From Pseudomonadota bacterium (GTDB taxonomy: Bacteria > Bdellovibrionota_B > Oligoflexia > Oligoflexales > CAIYRB01): 46,830 nucleotides of DNA. The translations under genes were made by a program, and so were the position numbers. Of this stretch, positions 33,401 to 42,220 are shown one piece after another. The notes beneath the pieces are model-generated. The model had not been told where the DNA came from, made no database searches, and saw only the letters and a program-made list of their open reading frames with translations. Numbering within the stretch: position 1 is the first letter of the stretch; each line of letters opens with the position of its first letter. The DNA is taken from the NCBI GenBank assembly GCA_026390435.1, contig JAPLFY010000138.1, positions 1 to 46,830 on the forward strand. The letters run 5' to 3'.

Positions 33401-34513
33401 ATGACAGAGAAACTATCGCAGCTCCGCGACCAAGTCCGCGCTGTCGACGAAGAACTCTTTCAGCTCGTTGCTAAGAGGCTGGATCTCGCGCGACAGATCG
33501 GCGCTCTCAAATTTGAGGCGCACTTACCAATCAAAGACTATCAGGTCGAAAAAGCTGTGCTTGAGCGCAGTCGACAACGGGCCGAAGAGCTCGGCATCTA
33601 CCCCAGCTTGGCTGAGGACTTAGCGCGGTTGATGATTCGTTATGCGGTGATCACCCAAGACGCAAATCGGCAGCAACGCGAACGCCAGCTTGCAGGACCC
33701 GCGCAGAATGTAGTGATCGTGGGCGGCCGCGGCCGCATGGGCGGCTGGTTGTCTGAGTTTTTTGAAGCCTTCGGGCACAATGTAAGCCATGTCGATAGCG
33801 CCGCCTCTGATAGCTCATCGCCCTACCCGCTGCTCCCGGATCTCCGTGCTGCGCGCGACGCCAATATCATAGTCTTGTCGACCCCAATCGCCCAAACTGC
33901 AGCCGTGATTGACCAGCTGGTAGATTTAAAAACTACAGCTCTAGTCTTCGATATCTGCTCACTCAAAACGCCGCTTCTACCCTCAATAGGCCGTGCCCGC
34001 AGACACGGCATCAAAATCAGCTCAGTGCATCCCATGTTTGGGCCGGACGCCGATATTTTGGTAGGTCGCAACATCATGATCTGTCACATTGATGACCCAG
34101 CGATTACGGCTGCTGCTCGCGCTCTCTTCGAACCGACCACGGCAAATATTACCGAAGTGCCATTAGCCCGCCATGATCAGTTGATGAGCTACGTACTTGG
34201 TTTGTCACATCTAAGTAACCTAGTATTCGCCGAGGTGCTGGCCTCAAGTGGCGCCCCTTACCGTGATTTACTCAATGCAGCCTCGACTACATTTAATTCA
34301 CAAATCAGGGTGACTACTCCCGTGACACGGGAAAATCAGGATCTGTATTTCGAGATTCAAGCAGAAAACAGCTACACGCCAGAGTTGATTGCGGCTTTAG
34401 AAAAGGCACTCTCTGCCTACCGCCAAACTATCAGCCAACACGATAGAGAGCAGTTTCGCGCGTTGATGTCTCGGGCGCGCGATTATCTTGGCGATACCGA
34501 AGCAGCTCCCTAA
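33401..34513 (+). CDS. tyrA: Bifunctional chorismate mutase/prephenate dehydrogenase (T-protein)
   Basis: The N-terminal ~90 residues are an AroQ-type chorismate mutase (LRDQVRAVDEELFQLVAKR, ALKFEAHLPIKDYQVE). The rest is an NAD-dependent prephenate dehydrogenase with VVIVGGRGRMGGWL and SSVHPMFGPD. The fused form makes 4-hydroxyphenylpyruvate for tyrosine and has the layout of enterobacterial TyrA (370 residues). GGAG precedes the ATG. The gene lies between hutH and the convergent his operon and has no evident operon partner. Confidence 0.93.
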   Translation: MTEKLSQLRDQVRAVDEELFQLVAKRLDLARQIGALKFEAHLPIKDYQVEKAVLERSRQRAEELGIYPSLAEDLARLMIRYAVITQDANRQQRERQLAGPAQNVVIVGGRGRMGGWLSEFFEAFGHNVSHVDSAASDSSSPYPLLPDLRAARDANIIVLSTPIAQTAAVIDQLVDLKTTALVFDICSLKTPLLPSIGRARRHGIKISSVHPMFGPDADILVGRNIMICHIDDPAITAAARALFEPTTANITEVPLARHDQLMSYVLGLSHLSNLVFAEVLASSGAPYRDLLNAASTTFNSQIRVTTPVTRENQDLYFEIQAENSYTPELIAALEKALSAYRQTISQHDREQFRALMSRARDYLGDTEAAP

Positions 34514-34556
34514 ACCGCAGACTGTCAGTGACTACGGAGCAATAGGTGCTTAGTAT

Positions 34557-35222
34557 TCACCCTTGATGACGCTGCTCCAAGACTTCGCAGACGGCAGTAA
34601 AACTCAAACCACGCCCCTTAAGCAGCACCATCAAGTGATAAATTAAATCGGCTGCTTCGCCGAGCAAGGCTTGGTCGTCTTGAGCGACTGCGGCTAGAGC
34701 CACCTCTACGCCTTCCTCACCCACTTTTTGCGCCTGCCGCCTGACGCCTGAGGCTAGTAACTTTTGCGTGTAGGAGGACTCACCCTGTTTGTCTGCGGCA
34801 CGCAGCTCAATGGTGCGCCAAAGTTCCGCGAGAAAACTGATGCCATTCGCCCTAGGATCTGCAAGCCTGACTATTGGCATGGACGACACCTTGCCAAGGT
34901 CAAAACAACTCACAGTACCCAGGTGACAAGTAGGTCCCCTGGGCAAAGCAAATACAAGTAGCGTGTCCTTATCGCAGTCGAGCGACACACTTTTCGCTTC
35001 AAGAGTATGTCCGCTAGTCTCACCCTTACGCCACAGCTTCTGCCGGGCACGGCTAAAAAACGTCACATCGCCGCATGCTATAGTCGCCGCCAAGCTTTCC
35101 TGGTTCATGTAGCCTAGCATCAGCACTTGCTTAGATTCCGCATCCTGAATCACGCAAGGCACTAAGCCACCACTTTTAGCCCAATCAATTTCTTCAATTT
35201 TAAAATCTAGGGCTATACTCAT
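34557..35222 (-). CDS. hisIE: Bifunctional phosphoribosyl-AMP cyclohydrolase/phosphoribosyl-ATP pyrophosphatase
   Basis: HisI domain first: VTFFSRARQKLWRKGETSGH and the Zn/Mg site DCDKDTLLVF with PTCHLGTVSCF. The HisE domain follows (VGEEGVEVALAAVAQD and AADLIYHLMVLL). It carries out steps 2 and 3 of histidine biosynthesis. It is the last gene of the operon; its ATG overlaps the hisF stop by 4 bp. Length (221) is normal for the fused enzyme. Confidence 0.96.
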   Translation of the reverse strand: MSIALDFKIEEIDWAKSGGLVPCVIQDAESKQVLMLGYMNQESLAATIACGDVTFFSRARQKLWRKGETSGHTLEAKSVSLDCDKDTLLVFALPRGPTCHLGTVSCFDLGKVSSMPIVRLADPRANGISFLAELWRTIELRAADKQGESSYTQKLLASGVRRQAQKVGEEGVEVALAAVAQDDQALLGEAADLIYHLMVLLKGRGLSFTAVCEVLEQRHQG

Positions 35223-35995
35223 GAGCGCACCTCAATACCGCAATCATTCAGATACTTCTTTACCGCACCGACCGTGAGTTCGCCGGAATGAAAGGCGCCG
35301 GCGGCTAGGGCTCCGTCGACATCAGCCTCAGTAAAAACTGCAGCAAAATGCTGCGCAGATCCGGCACCACCAGAAGCAATGAGTGGAATCTGCACCGCGG
35401 CGCGCACGGCTTTTAGCTGAGGGATATCGTAGCCGGTCCGAACACCGTCGTGATCCATGCAGTTCAGAACGATTTCACCAGCGCCTCTGGACTGCGCCTC
35501 TCGCACCCAATCAAGAGTACGCCGACCGGAATTACGAATGGTTGCGCTGCTGCCAGTAAATTGAAATACAAACCAATCTTGTGGATTTGGACCGACGTGC
35601 CGCGAGTCGACCCCAACAACTACACTTTGGGATCCCACACTGGCGGCCAGTTCGTCGATCAATTCAGGGCGCGCCAGGGCCCGTGAATTTACCGATATCT
35701 TATCTGCGCCAGATCCCAACACGGCTCTTGCACTTGCGACATCATGAATACCACCGGCCACACAAAAGGGAATGTCGATCAGAGCGGCAATGCGCTCGAC
35801 CCACGAGCGAGCCACCGTGTCGCCGACTGTACTTGCTTTAATGTCGTAGAAAACCAGCTCATCAGCGCCCGCATCGCGGTAGCGTTGCGCCAGCTCTACG
35901 ATATCACCCATGATCACATGATCAGCGAAGCGCACCCCTTTCACAACTTGACCATCCCTGACATCGAGGCAGGGTATTAAGCGTTTGCGCAACAT
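35219..35995 (-). CDS. hisF: Imidazole glycerol phosphate synthase, cyclase subunit
   Basis: This (beta/alpha)8 barrel has IPCLDVRDGQVVKG with the catalytic Asp near residue 11, and the expected second Asp in VVVGVDSRH. Phosphate-binding loops are AGGIHDVASA and ASGGAGSAQHF. With HisH it converts PRFAR and ammonia to imidazole glycerol phosphate and AICAR. It overlaps hisA by 19 bp and hisIE by 4 bp. Confidence 0.97.
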   Translation of the reverse strand: MLRKRLIPCLDVRDGQVVKGVRFADHVIMGDIVELAQRYRDAGADELVFYDIKASTVGDTVARSWVERIAALIDIPFCVAGGIHDVASARAVLGSGADKISVNSRALARPELIDELAASVGSQSVVVGVDSRHVGPNPQDWFVFQFTGSSATIRNSGRRTLDWVREAQSRGAGEIVLNCMDHDGVRTGYDIPQLKAVRAAVQIPLIASGGAGSAQHFAAVFTEADVDGALAAGAFHSGELTVGAVKKYLNDCGIEVRS

Positions 35996-36714
35996 TCCAG
36001 TGCCTCCGCCAGCGTGAAGCGACCCGCATAGAGAGCTTTACCAACTATGGCCCCGCTTGCCCCCAACGACCGGAGAGCGCTTAAATCGCTGAGACCTGCC
36101 ACTCCTCCTGATGCCAGTAATTTTACTGCTGCGTAACGCTCCATAAGCTCACGATACAGATCTAAATTAGGGCCGCTTAGTTCGCCGTCACGACTGATAT
36201 CTGTGCACAGTACGTGCTGCACACCGAGGCTCAAAAACCGCTCAAGTAACGACCATGGGCTAACCTTAGCTGTCTCGGTCCAGCCCTGAACTGCTAAAAC
36301 ATAATCGTCGAGGTAGCGACGCACATCGATTGCTAGGGTAATGCGGTCAGCCCCGAGGGTTCGGACCATGTCCTCGACGATCAATGGTGAGCGTACGGCC
36401 AAACTGCCGATCACTACGCGCTGCACACCTGCCTCGACATAGGCGGCGGCAGTCTCGATGCTGCGGATACCGCCACCGACCTGCACTGCGAGCTTACTTG
36501 AGCGAATAATTTGCCGCACTAAGTCGGCCTGACTAGCCGTGCCGTCTCTACTGCCGTCGAGATCGACCACATGTAGATGTGTGGCACCGGACGACTGAAA
36601 CGACGCGGCCATGGCCACTGGATCTTCCCCATACACGGTCACCTGATCAAAGCGACCTTGACTGAGACGCACACAACGCCCACCTAACAAATCAATAGCT
36701 GGATAAAGATTCAT
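35977..36714 (-). CDS. hisA: Phosphoribosylformimino-AICAR-phosphate isomerase
   Basis: Barrel paralogue of HisF: YPAIDLLGGRCVRLSQG with catalytic Asp near residue 8, QVGGGIRS, and CTDISRDGELSGPN with the second catalytic Asp. It isomerises ProFAR to PRFAR. Length (245) is normal. Its ATG overlaps the hisH stop by 4 bp and its 3' end overlaps hisF by 19 bp, so the operon is tightly coupled. Confidence 0.96.
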   Translation of the reverse strand: MNLYPAIDLLGGRCVRLSQGRFDQVTVYGEDPVAMAASFQSSGATHLHVVDLDGSRDGTASQADLVRQIIRSSKLAVQVGGGIRSIETAAAYVEAGVQRVVIGSLAVRSPLIVEDMVRTLGADRITLAIDVRRYLDDYVLAVQGWTETAKVSPWSLLERFLSLGVQHVLCTDISRDGELSGPNLDLYRELMERYAAVKLLASGGVAGLSDLSALRSLGASGAIVGKALYAGRFTLAEALECCANA

Positions 36715-37301
36715 AATTCTAAAAAGCTCCTTAGCAGACGAGCACCGCTATCTTGGCTTTTTTCCGGGTGAAACTGAACGCCCCAAACATTACCTTGGGA
36801 CACAACGGCGGGAACTAAACCGCCGTGATCACACCAACCCTTCACCCATGGACCTTCGGTAGCCCTGTAACTATGAACAAAATAGAAGCAGTCTTTATCG
36901 TCGATATTCGCAAGCAACGGTTCGTTCTCGATTCGCTTCGCTAGATGGTTCCAGCCCATGTGTGGCACTCGCACGCCTGGTCCAGCCGTCAGCCGTACGA
37001 CGCGGCCTGGAATCATGCCGAGGCAATCCACATCGCCTTCTTCAGAACTAGCGAAGAGCAGCTGCATCCCTAAACAAATGCCAAGTACAGGCTGCTTCAG
37101 ACTCTTAATCACTGAAATCAAATTAGCTGCCTCGAGCCGTCTCATCGACTCTGCAGCTGCCCCCACCCCTGGAAGCACCACGCGATCAGCCGACGCGATC
37201 AATCCTGGATCATCCGTAAGCCTACACTCTGCGCCGAGGCGGCTAAGAGCATTGGTTACAGAGCGTAGGTTAGCACCTCCCGTATTAACGACGGCGATCA
37301 C
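36711..37301 (-). CDS. hisH: Imidazole glycerol phosphate synthase, glutamine amidotransferase subunit
   Basis: Class I glutamine amidotransferase: LGICLGMQLLF holds the nucleophile Cys; GVQFHPEKSQ holds His and Glu of the triad; PHMGWNHL and YFVHSYRA are HisH-specific. The true start is the GTG at 37301, giving VIAVVNTGGANLRSV and a 4-bp GTGA overlap with the hisB stop. An in-frame upstream codon at 37364 would extend it into hisB with unrelated residues. It supplies ammonia to HisF. Confidence 0.95.
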   Translation of the reverse strand: MIAVVNTGGANLRSVTNALSRLGAECRLTDDPGLIASADRVVLPGVGAAAESMRRLEAANLISVIKSLKQPVLGICLGMQLLFASSEEGDVDCLGMIPGRVVRLTAGPGVRVPHMGWNHLAKRIENEPLLANIDDKDCFYFVHSYRATEGPWVKGWCDHGGLVPAVVSQGNVWGVQFHPEKSQDSGARLLRSFLEL

Positions 37302-38290
37302 AAGACCCCCTTCGTCGATGGCACTCCGCCGTCGCTCGTTTGGCGCACAGCTAGACGCAGACAACGCGCAACAGCTTTGAAAGTTCCCTCGACCATGTGA
37401 TGAGCATTGTCACCGCGCACTTCGACGTGGAGAGTGGCCCCTAAGGACTCACAGAGCGAGCGAAAAAAATGTTGCACCAACTCGGTTGGTAGTCCGCCAA
37501 CTTCAGCCCGAGGGAAGTTAGCAACCCACTGGAGATGGGGCCGGCCACTTAAATCCAAGGCCACCGTCACCAAGGACTCATCCATCGGCAAAACAAAAGC
37601 GTACCGTTCAATACCGAATCGGTCACCCAAGGCCGTCCGCAAGGCCTGTCCCAGAGCAAGTGCCGTGTCTTCAACTGTATGGTGTTCATCGATATGCAAA
37701 TCACCCTTGACGCTGATCTGCATCTGAATGCCGCCGTGACGAGCGAGTTGAGCCAGCATGTGATCAAAAAAACCGATACCAGTGCTAATAGCGCTGTCTG
37801 CTGAGTCCGCATCAAGATTGACACTCACCGCAATATCGGTTTCGCTAGTCTTGCGGCGGACCATAGCTGAGCGTGGCTGCTTAACCAGCTCAGTTGCCAG
37901 ACTTAGCCAAGCGTCGGGGCTATCGTCCAGCGAGCGCAAAGGGATGCCTAAATTTGCGGCGAACGCGGCATCAACATCACCACTGCCGATCACTGCTGAA
38001 CGCTGGAGGTCGAGCGAATCCCCCCCGAGTAGGTCACGGTAAGCAGCTATATTCGGACGCTGCTGAAGGGCACTCGCAGGATGCAGCGATAAAAAGTTGA
38101 GCCCTTGATCCTTCAGTAAGCTGAGTACAGAGTTTACTACCTCAGATACTGGATGAGCTGATTCAACCACTAGATTAAAACCAGCTGATTTAAGCTGCAG
38201 CAGAGCCGGAATCACTAAAGGCCTCAGGGCACTACCCTGGTGCAAATCAGCATCTTTGATAAATACAACTCTTCTTAAAGACTGACTCAT
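37298..38290 (-). CDS. hisB: Imidazoleglycerol-phosphate dehydratase with degenerate N-terminal phosphatase domain
   Basis: The layout is that of enterobacterial two-domain HisB. The C-terminal dehydratase is intact: GFFDHMLAQLARHG, DEHHTVEDTALALG, and DNAHHMVEGTFKA supply the metal-binding His/Glu set. The N-terminal HAD-type histidinol-phosphatase domain is recognisable (VIPALLQLKSAGFNLVV) but its motifs are damaged. FIDRDGTL becomes FIKDADLH, and the CRKPK motif becomes QQRPN (Lys lost). The four Zn ligands around CPHLPADECDC are absent. VIGDRATD becomes VIGSGDVD. Step 7 is therefore probably intact, while phosphatase activity (step 9) is doubtful. Comparison is to E. coli HisB from memory. 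Confidence 0.93.
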   Translation of the reverse strand: MSQSLRRVVFIKDADLHQGSALRPLVIPALLQLKSAGFNLVVESAHPVSEVVNSVLSLLKDQGLNFLSLHPASALQQRPNIAAYRDLLGGDSLDLQRSAVIGSGDVDAAFAANLGIPLRSLDDSPDAWLSLATELVKQPRSAMVRRKTSETDIAVSVNLDADSADSAISTGIGFFDHMLAQLARHGGIQMQISVKGDLHIDEHHTVEDTALALGQALRTALGDRFGIERYAFVLPMDESLVTVALDLSGRPHLQWVANFPRAEVGGLPTELVQHFFRSLCESLGATLHVEVRGDNAHHMVEGTFKAVARCLRLAVRQTSDGGVPSTKGVL

Positions 38291-39354
38291 GGATTCTCCC
38301 CAGCAGACAAAGCTGCGATCAATGCCGCGTTTTCTGCCTCAGTACCAACGCTGATACGGACGCAATCAGCGAGACCCAGTTCCTTACTGCGGTCCCGCAC
38401 GATGATACCGGCACCCGCGCAGCCTCTCATCACCGAAGCGGCGTTCGAGGTGCGAATTAAAATGAAGTTCGACTCACTCGGATAGACGTGTCTCACGCAC
38501 CTTAATTCTAGTAGTTGCGTCATAAGTTTTTGCCGTGCACTTGTGACTGCGGCTACCCTTTTTGCTAGAACATCCGGAGTTAGAGTCTGTAATTCAGCCA
38601 TGGCTGCGGTAACTGCAGGCCGCGCAATCGGATAGGGCGCCCGCACCTTATGCATGAGAGAAATCACCTCGGGATCAGCAACTGCTGCACCGAGACGCAC
38701 CCCAGCCAATCCCCAGGCTTTCGAAAGCGTCCGCAGCACGACTAAGTTACCCGGGCGCGCGGCGGCCGACGCTAAGCTTGGGCGATTTGTAAACTCGATG
38801 TAGGCCTCATCAACAACCAGCAAGGCTCGCCGCCCAATCTCGGATGCTAATTTAAGCAGTCGCTCATGACCGTAAGCATTACCGGTCGGATTATTCGGAT
38901 TACATACAAATACCAGTTTCGTATTGGCTGTGAGAGAACGGAGTATAGCTGCTTCATCTAGATCGAAGGTTTCTGCCTTAAGAGGCGCATTTGCGACCTC
39001 CGCTCCTTGAATAGCCGCAGCAACTTTATAGTAACCATAAGTCGGAGGAGTCACGACGATGCTGTCCTGACGGGCCTCGCAGAATACCCGCAAAAGAGCA
39101 TCGATAGCGTCATCGACACCGGCACCGAGAAATAAATTATCTGCGGGAACCCCTAGTCGCGCCGTCAAGAATTCCTGAAGCTCTGCCGGCTGGGGGTCAG
39201 GATAGCGAGCGAGCTCTGGTGGGCTGCCCTCAGCGAGTTCATTCGCATCTAAGTAAATCCGCCCCGTTGCCGAAGTAGTCTGACTGCGCGCCGACTGATA
39301 AGCCTGCATATTAACGATAGCTGGACGAGCTAAACTCAAGGCACTGAAGCTCAT
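38287..39354 (-). CDS. hisC: Histidinol-phosphate aminotransferase
   Basis: PLP fold-type I aminotransferase of 355 residues. The PLP Lys lies in LRTLSKAWGLAGVRLG. VVTPPTYGYYKVAA, FVCNPNNPTGNAYG and LLVVDEAYIEF are the HisC motifs. It transaminates imidazole acetol phosphate to histidinol phosphate. Its ATG overlaps the hisD stop by one base (TGATG) and its stop overlaps hisB by 4 bp. Confidence 0.96.
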   Translation of the reverse strand: MSFSALSLARPAIVNMQAYQSARSQTTSATGRIYLDANELAEGSPPELARYPDPQPAELQEFLTARLGVPADNLFLGAGVDDAIDALLRVFCEARQDSIVVTPPTYGYYKVAAAIQGAEVANAPLKAETFDLDEAAILRSLTANTKLVFVCNPNNPTGNAYGHERLLKLASEIGRRALLVVDEAYIEFTNRPSLASAAARPGNLVVLRTLSKAWGLAGVRLGAAVADPEVISLMHKVRAPYPIARPAVTAAMAELQTLTPDVLAKRVAAVTSARQKLMTQLLELRCVRHVYPSESNFILIRTSNAASVMRGCAGAGIIVRDRSKELGLADCVRISVGTEAENAALIAALSAGENP

Positions 39355-40721
39355 CAGACGGTCTCCTCTGTTACCTGTTCCTCGGCTCCGGCAGCCAGTG
39401 CGGCTAAGCGCACACGCACGGCCCGAGCATGGGCCTCTAAGCCTTCCATCACCGCGAGCGTATCGACAACAGGCCCAATGTCGCGCAATCCCTGAGGGCT
39501 GAGTTCTTGCACCGTCATGGATTTCATAAAAGATTCCATACTCAATCCACCATGCCCTCGCGCGAGCCCATAAGTCGGCAAAACATGATTGGTGCCACTG
39601 GCATAATCACCCACAGCTTCCGGTGACCAAGGGCCTATAAAAACAGATCCTGCGTGTTGGATTAGATCTACATAGTTGGCTGCGTTTGTGAGCTGGAGAA
39701 GCAAGTGCTCAGGCGCATATTGGTTGGCTATCTGCAGTGCCTCATCAGTATTGGCAGCAACAATAAATGCAGATTTAGATAGCGCTGCCAGGGCAATATC
39801 GCGCCGAGGAAGCGATTCCAGTTGCCTGTCCACCTCAGCGATGGTCGCTCGTAGCTGAGTCTCGCTCAGAGCGACCAGCACGACGTGAGAATCACTGCCA
39901 TGCTCTGCTTGCGAAAGCAAATCCGCGGCAGCAAACACTGGATTTGCCGACTCATCCATCACCACTAATACTTCGGAAGGCCCCGCAGGCAAATCACTAG
40001 CAGCGCCAGACGGGTCTTGCGCAACAATCGCCTTGGCTTGGGTGACATAAGCATTTCCAGGACCGAAAATCTTGTCAACCTGTGGCACCGATTCCGTGCC
40101 GTAAGCCAGAGCTGCAATAGCCTGAGCACCACCTACTTTATAAATATCGGTGATTCCAGAGATCCGTGCCGCCGCAAGAATGCCGGGATGAACATTACCA
40201 TTGCGAGCTGCTGGAGTGCAGACGACTCGCTCCCTGCAACCCGCCAATTGAGCCGGCACTGCCAACATCAATACAGTCGACGGCAGCGGTGCCGTCCCCG
40301 CCGGAACATAAAGCCCCACGCGAGTGAGAGGTCGCCAAACGCGCTGACATACAACTCCGGGAGACACCTCAAGCCGCATAGGCTCTGGCATTTCAGCGGC
40401 GTGAAACCGCTTAATCTGATCAGCAGCCCTAATTAGGGCCAGCCGCTGGCTCTCTCCTAGCTCGTTTAGACCGGCTTCCCACTCGGCCTCACTAACGCGA
40501 AAGGACGCCGGTGTATAGCCATCAAAACGCTGCGTATAATCACGCAGAGCTGCATCACCGCGGGCGCGAACATCCGCAACGATCGCCGCAGTCCGTTCCT
40601 TTACTTCCGACTGATCCGACATCGCTGAGCGCTGAAGTATACTAACTTGCTCGGCTTTGCTTAAGTCGCGCCAAGTCGCTATACGAGCTGACCAATATCT
40701 GAAATTTTGATTATAAACCAT
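39354..40721 (-). CDS. hisD: Histidinol dehydrogenase
   Basis: Zn-dependent four-electron oxidation of histidinol to histidine. Motifs: YVPAGTAPLPSTVLM, GGAQAIAALAYGTESVP, KIFGPGNAYVTQAK, LSQAEHGSDSHVVL (Zn-binding), YAPEHLLLQ with the catalytic Glu-His, and HGGLSMESFMKSMTVQELS. Length (455) is slightly above normal because of a 20-residue N-terminal extension. A 58-bp gap separates it from hisG, the only sizeable gap in the operon. Confidence 0.96.
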   Translation of the reverse strand: MVYNQNFRYWSARIATWRDLSKAEQVSILQRSAMSDQSEVKERTAAIVADVRARGDAALRDYTQRFDGYTPASFRVSEAEWEAGLNELGESQRLALIRAADQIKRFHAAEMPEPMRLEVSPGVVCQRVWRPLTRVGLYVPAGTAPLPSTVLMLAVPAQLAGCRERVVCTPAARNGNVHPGILAAARISGITDIYKVGGAQAIAALAYGTESVPQVDKIFGPGNAYVTQAKAIVAQDPSGAASDLPAGPSEVLVVMDESANPVFAAADLLSQAEHGSDSHVVLVALSETQLRATIAEVDRQLESLPRRDIALAALSKSAFIVAANTDEALQIANQYAPEHLLLQLTNAANYVDLIQHAGSVFIGPWSPEAVGDYASGTNHVLPTYGLARGHGGLSMESFMKSMTVQELSPQGLRDIGPVVDTLAVMEGLEAHARAVRVRLAALAAGAEEQVTEETV

Positions 40722-40779
40722 AGTCGTTAAACCTTAAGTCGCACACTATGTCGCATGGTGTACTGCTGCTTAGAGCGCA

Positions 40780-41664
40780 TCACTCAATAATTTTCTCTAT
40801 GGGTACCACTAAAATGGAGGTAGCCCCAGCTTGCTTGAGTCCTTCCATCGTTTCCCAAAAAATCGGTTCAGGCGCCACAGCGTGAATCGCGACGCGCTGT
40901 TTATCGCCGTAAAGTGGGATCACTGTTGGTTCCTCTAGCCCAGGTATGACTCGCCGAATCGCATCAACAGCTGATGCGGGAGCGTTCATCATAATATATT
41001 TGACCTGCTCTGCCCGAACGACCCCTGAGAGGCGTGCCGTTAGCCTTTCGATACCGGTGAGAATCTCGTCGTCTAGCGGCTTTGCCGTCCGCACCAATAC
41101 CGCTTCGCTACTATAGACCACTGCTATTTCGACCAAATGGTTAGCCGACAGCGTGGCACCAGAGGACACTAAGTCACAGATAGCATCGGCCACACCCATG
41201 GTCGGCGCCACCTCCACCGACCCACTGATCTCCACGATGTCTGCACTGACTTTCTGCGCCAGTAAATATTGCCTGAGGCTATCCGGATACGACGTAGCGA
41301 TTCTTTTACCCGCTAGTGCGCTGATGTCTTTAATTCCCGCGCCACTAGGCACAGCTATACTCAAACGGCAGCGACCGAATTCAAGCGTGCGCAAAGTCAC
41401 TACTTTACCTGCCTGACCCCGAGCATCCAGCCGCTCTGCAATCATGTTGCTACCGACGATACCCAGATCACAGATACCATCCGCAACGTACTGCGGAATG
41501 TCGTCATCGCGAACTAACATCACATCGAGTGGAAACGCGGCCGCGCGGCAATGCAACTGACCAGAGCGCCATTCAATTCCAATCCCAGCACGCGCGAGCA
41601 GATCTCGGCTACGGTCGCTCAAACGGCCGGATTTTTGCATAGCCAGGCGCAGTCGCTTACTCAT
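40780..41664 (-). CDS. hisG: ATP phosphoribosyltransferase, long form
   Basis: First committed enzyme of the pathway. LRLAMQKSGRLSDRSRDLL and RDDDIPQYVADGICDLGIVG are the catalytic-domain motifs, and SGATLSANHLVEIAVV contains the PRPP-binding part. The last 80 or so residues (MMNAPASAVDAIRRVIPGLE, ATSILVVPIEKII) form the regulatory ACT-like domain. So it is the histidine-inhibited long form and does not need HisZ. It overlaps the upstream TrpR-like gene by 4 bp. Confidence 0.96.
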   Translation of the reverse strand: MSKRLRLAMQKSGRLSDRSRDLLARAGIGIEWRSGQLHCRAAAFPLDVMLVRDDDIPQYVADGICDLGIVGSNMIAERLDARGQAGKVVTLRTLEFGRCRLSIAVPSGAGIKDISALAGKRIATSYPDSLRQYLLAQKVSADIVEISGSVEVAPTMGVADAICDLVSSGATLSANHLVEIAVVYSSEAVLVRTAKPLDDEILTGIERLTARLSGVVRAEQVKYIMMNAPASAVDAIRRVIPGLEEPTVIPLYGDKQRVAIHAVAPEPIFWETMEGLKQAGATSILVVPIEKIIE

Positions 41665-41981
41665 GAGTTACTCTCCATGTCAGCTTCAGATTTATTGATT
41701 TTCGCGAGGACGCCGCGGTATCCGCCTTCGCCATACGCAACAGCACGAGCGACGCGAGTCACCGTTGCTGTGCTTACTCCCGTTTTTTCGTAGATACGCC
41801 TGTAAGGTATCCCTACCGCGATCATCTGAGCCACCTGCCACCGATCAGCCAAAGCCGTCAGTTCCCCCGGGGTGCACAAGTCGACCAGAAACTTGCGACA
41901 CTCCTCAGCAGACTCCATCGCAACCAGGGCCTGGCACAGATGGCGCAGCTGCTGTGACTGAGTTTTGCTGGACTGACGCAT
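41661..41981 (-). CDS. TrpR/YerC-like transcriptional repressor at the head of the his operon
   Basis: The 106-residue protein matches the YerC/YecD branch of the TrpR family: helices AEECRKFLVDLCTPGEL and TALADRWQVAQMIAVGIPYR precede the helix-turn-helix YEKTGVSTATVTRVARAVAY. In TrpR the equivalent surface binds tryptophan; here histidine is a likely corepressor because the gene overlaps hisG by 4 bp. I chose the ATG at 41981; a TTG at 42002 would add seven residues. A near-perfect 20-bp palindrome lies at 42003-42022, about 20 bp upstream. Thus this is probably an autoregulated repressor of the whole operon. No His-rich leader peptide is seen. Confidence 0.85.
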   Translation of the reverse strand: MRQSSKTQSQQLRHLCQALVAMESAEECRKFLVDLCTPGELTALADRWQVAQMIAVGIPYRRIYEKTGVSTATVTRVARAVAYGEGGYRGVLAKINKSEADMESNS

Positions 41982-42002
41982 AGTTACACCCGTCTGTATC
42001 AA

Positions 42003-42022
42003 TGTGATAACATGCTATCACA
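42003..42022. promoter_or_regulatory. Palindromic operator candidate for the his operon
   Basis: TGTGATAACATGCTATCACA is symmetric except for one pair (A/C flanking the central CATG). Its length and position, about 20 bp before the repressor ATG, fit a TrpR-type operator. Confidence 0.7.
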
Positions 42023-42220
42023 CTAGCACGGATTGGTAACACGCAGCTATCCCGTCTGCAAGTAAAACCAGCCTAGTCCCCACCGGCTCCGGACTCCCTC
42101 TTCGCAATAGGAGAGATCCTACTCAGTCGAATGTGGGCGCTGTGTTTTTTTTGCTTTAAAGTAAGCTACACTGGGAGCATGATTCCCAGCATAATACCAA
42201 GCTCTCCGAAGGAGTTGCCC

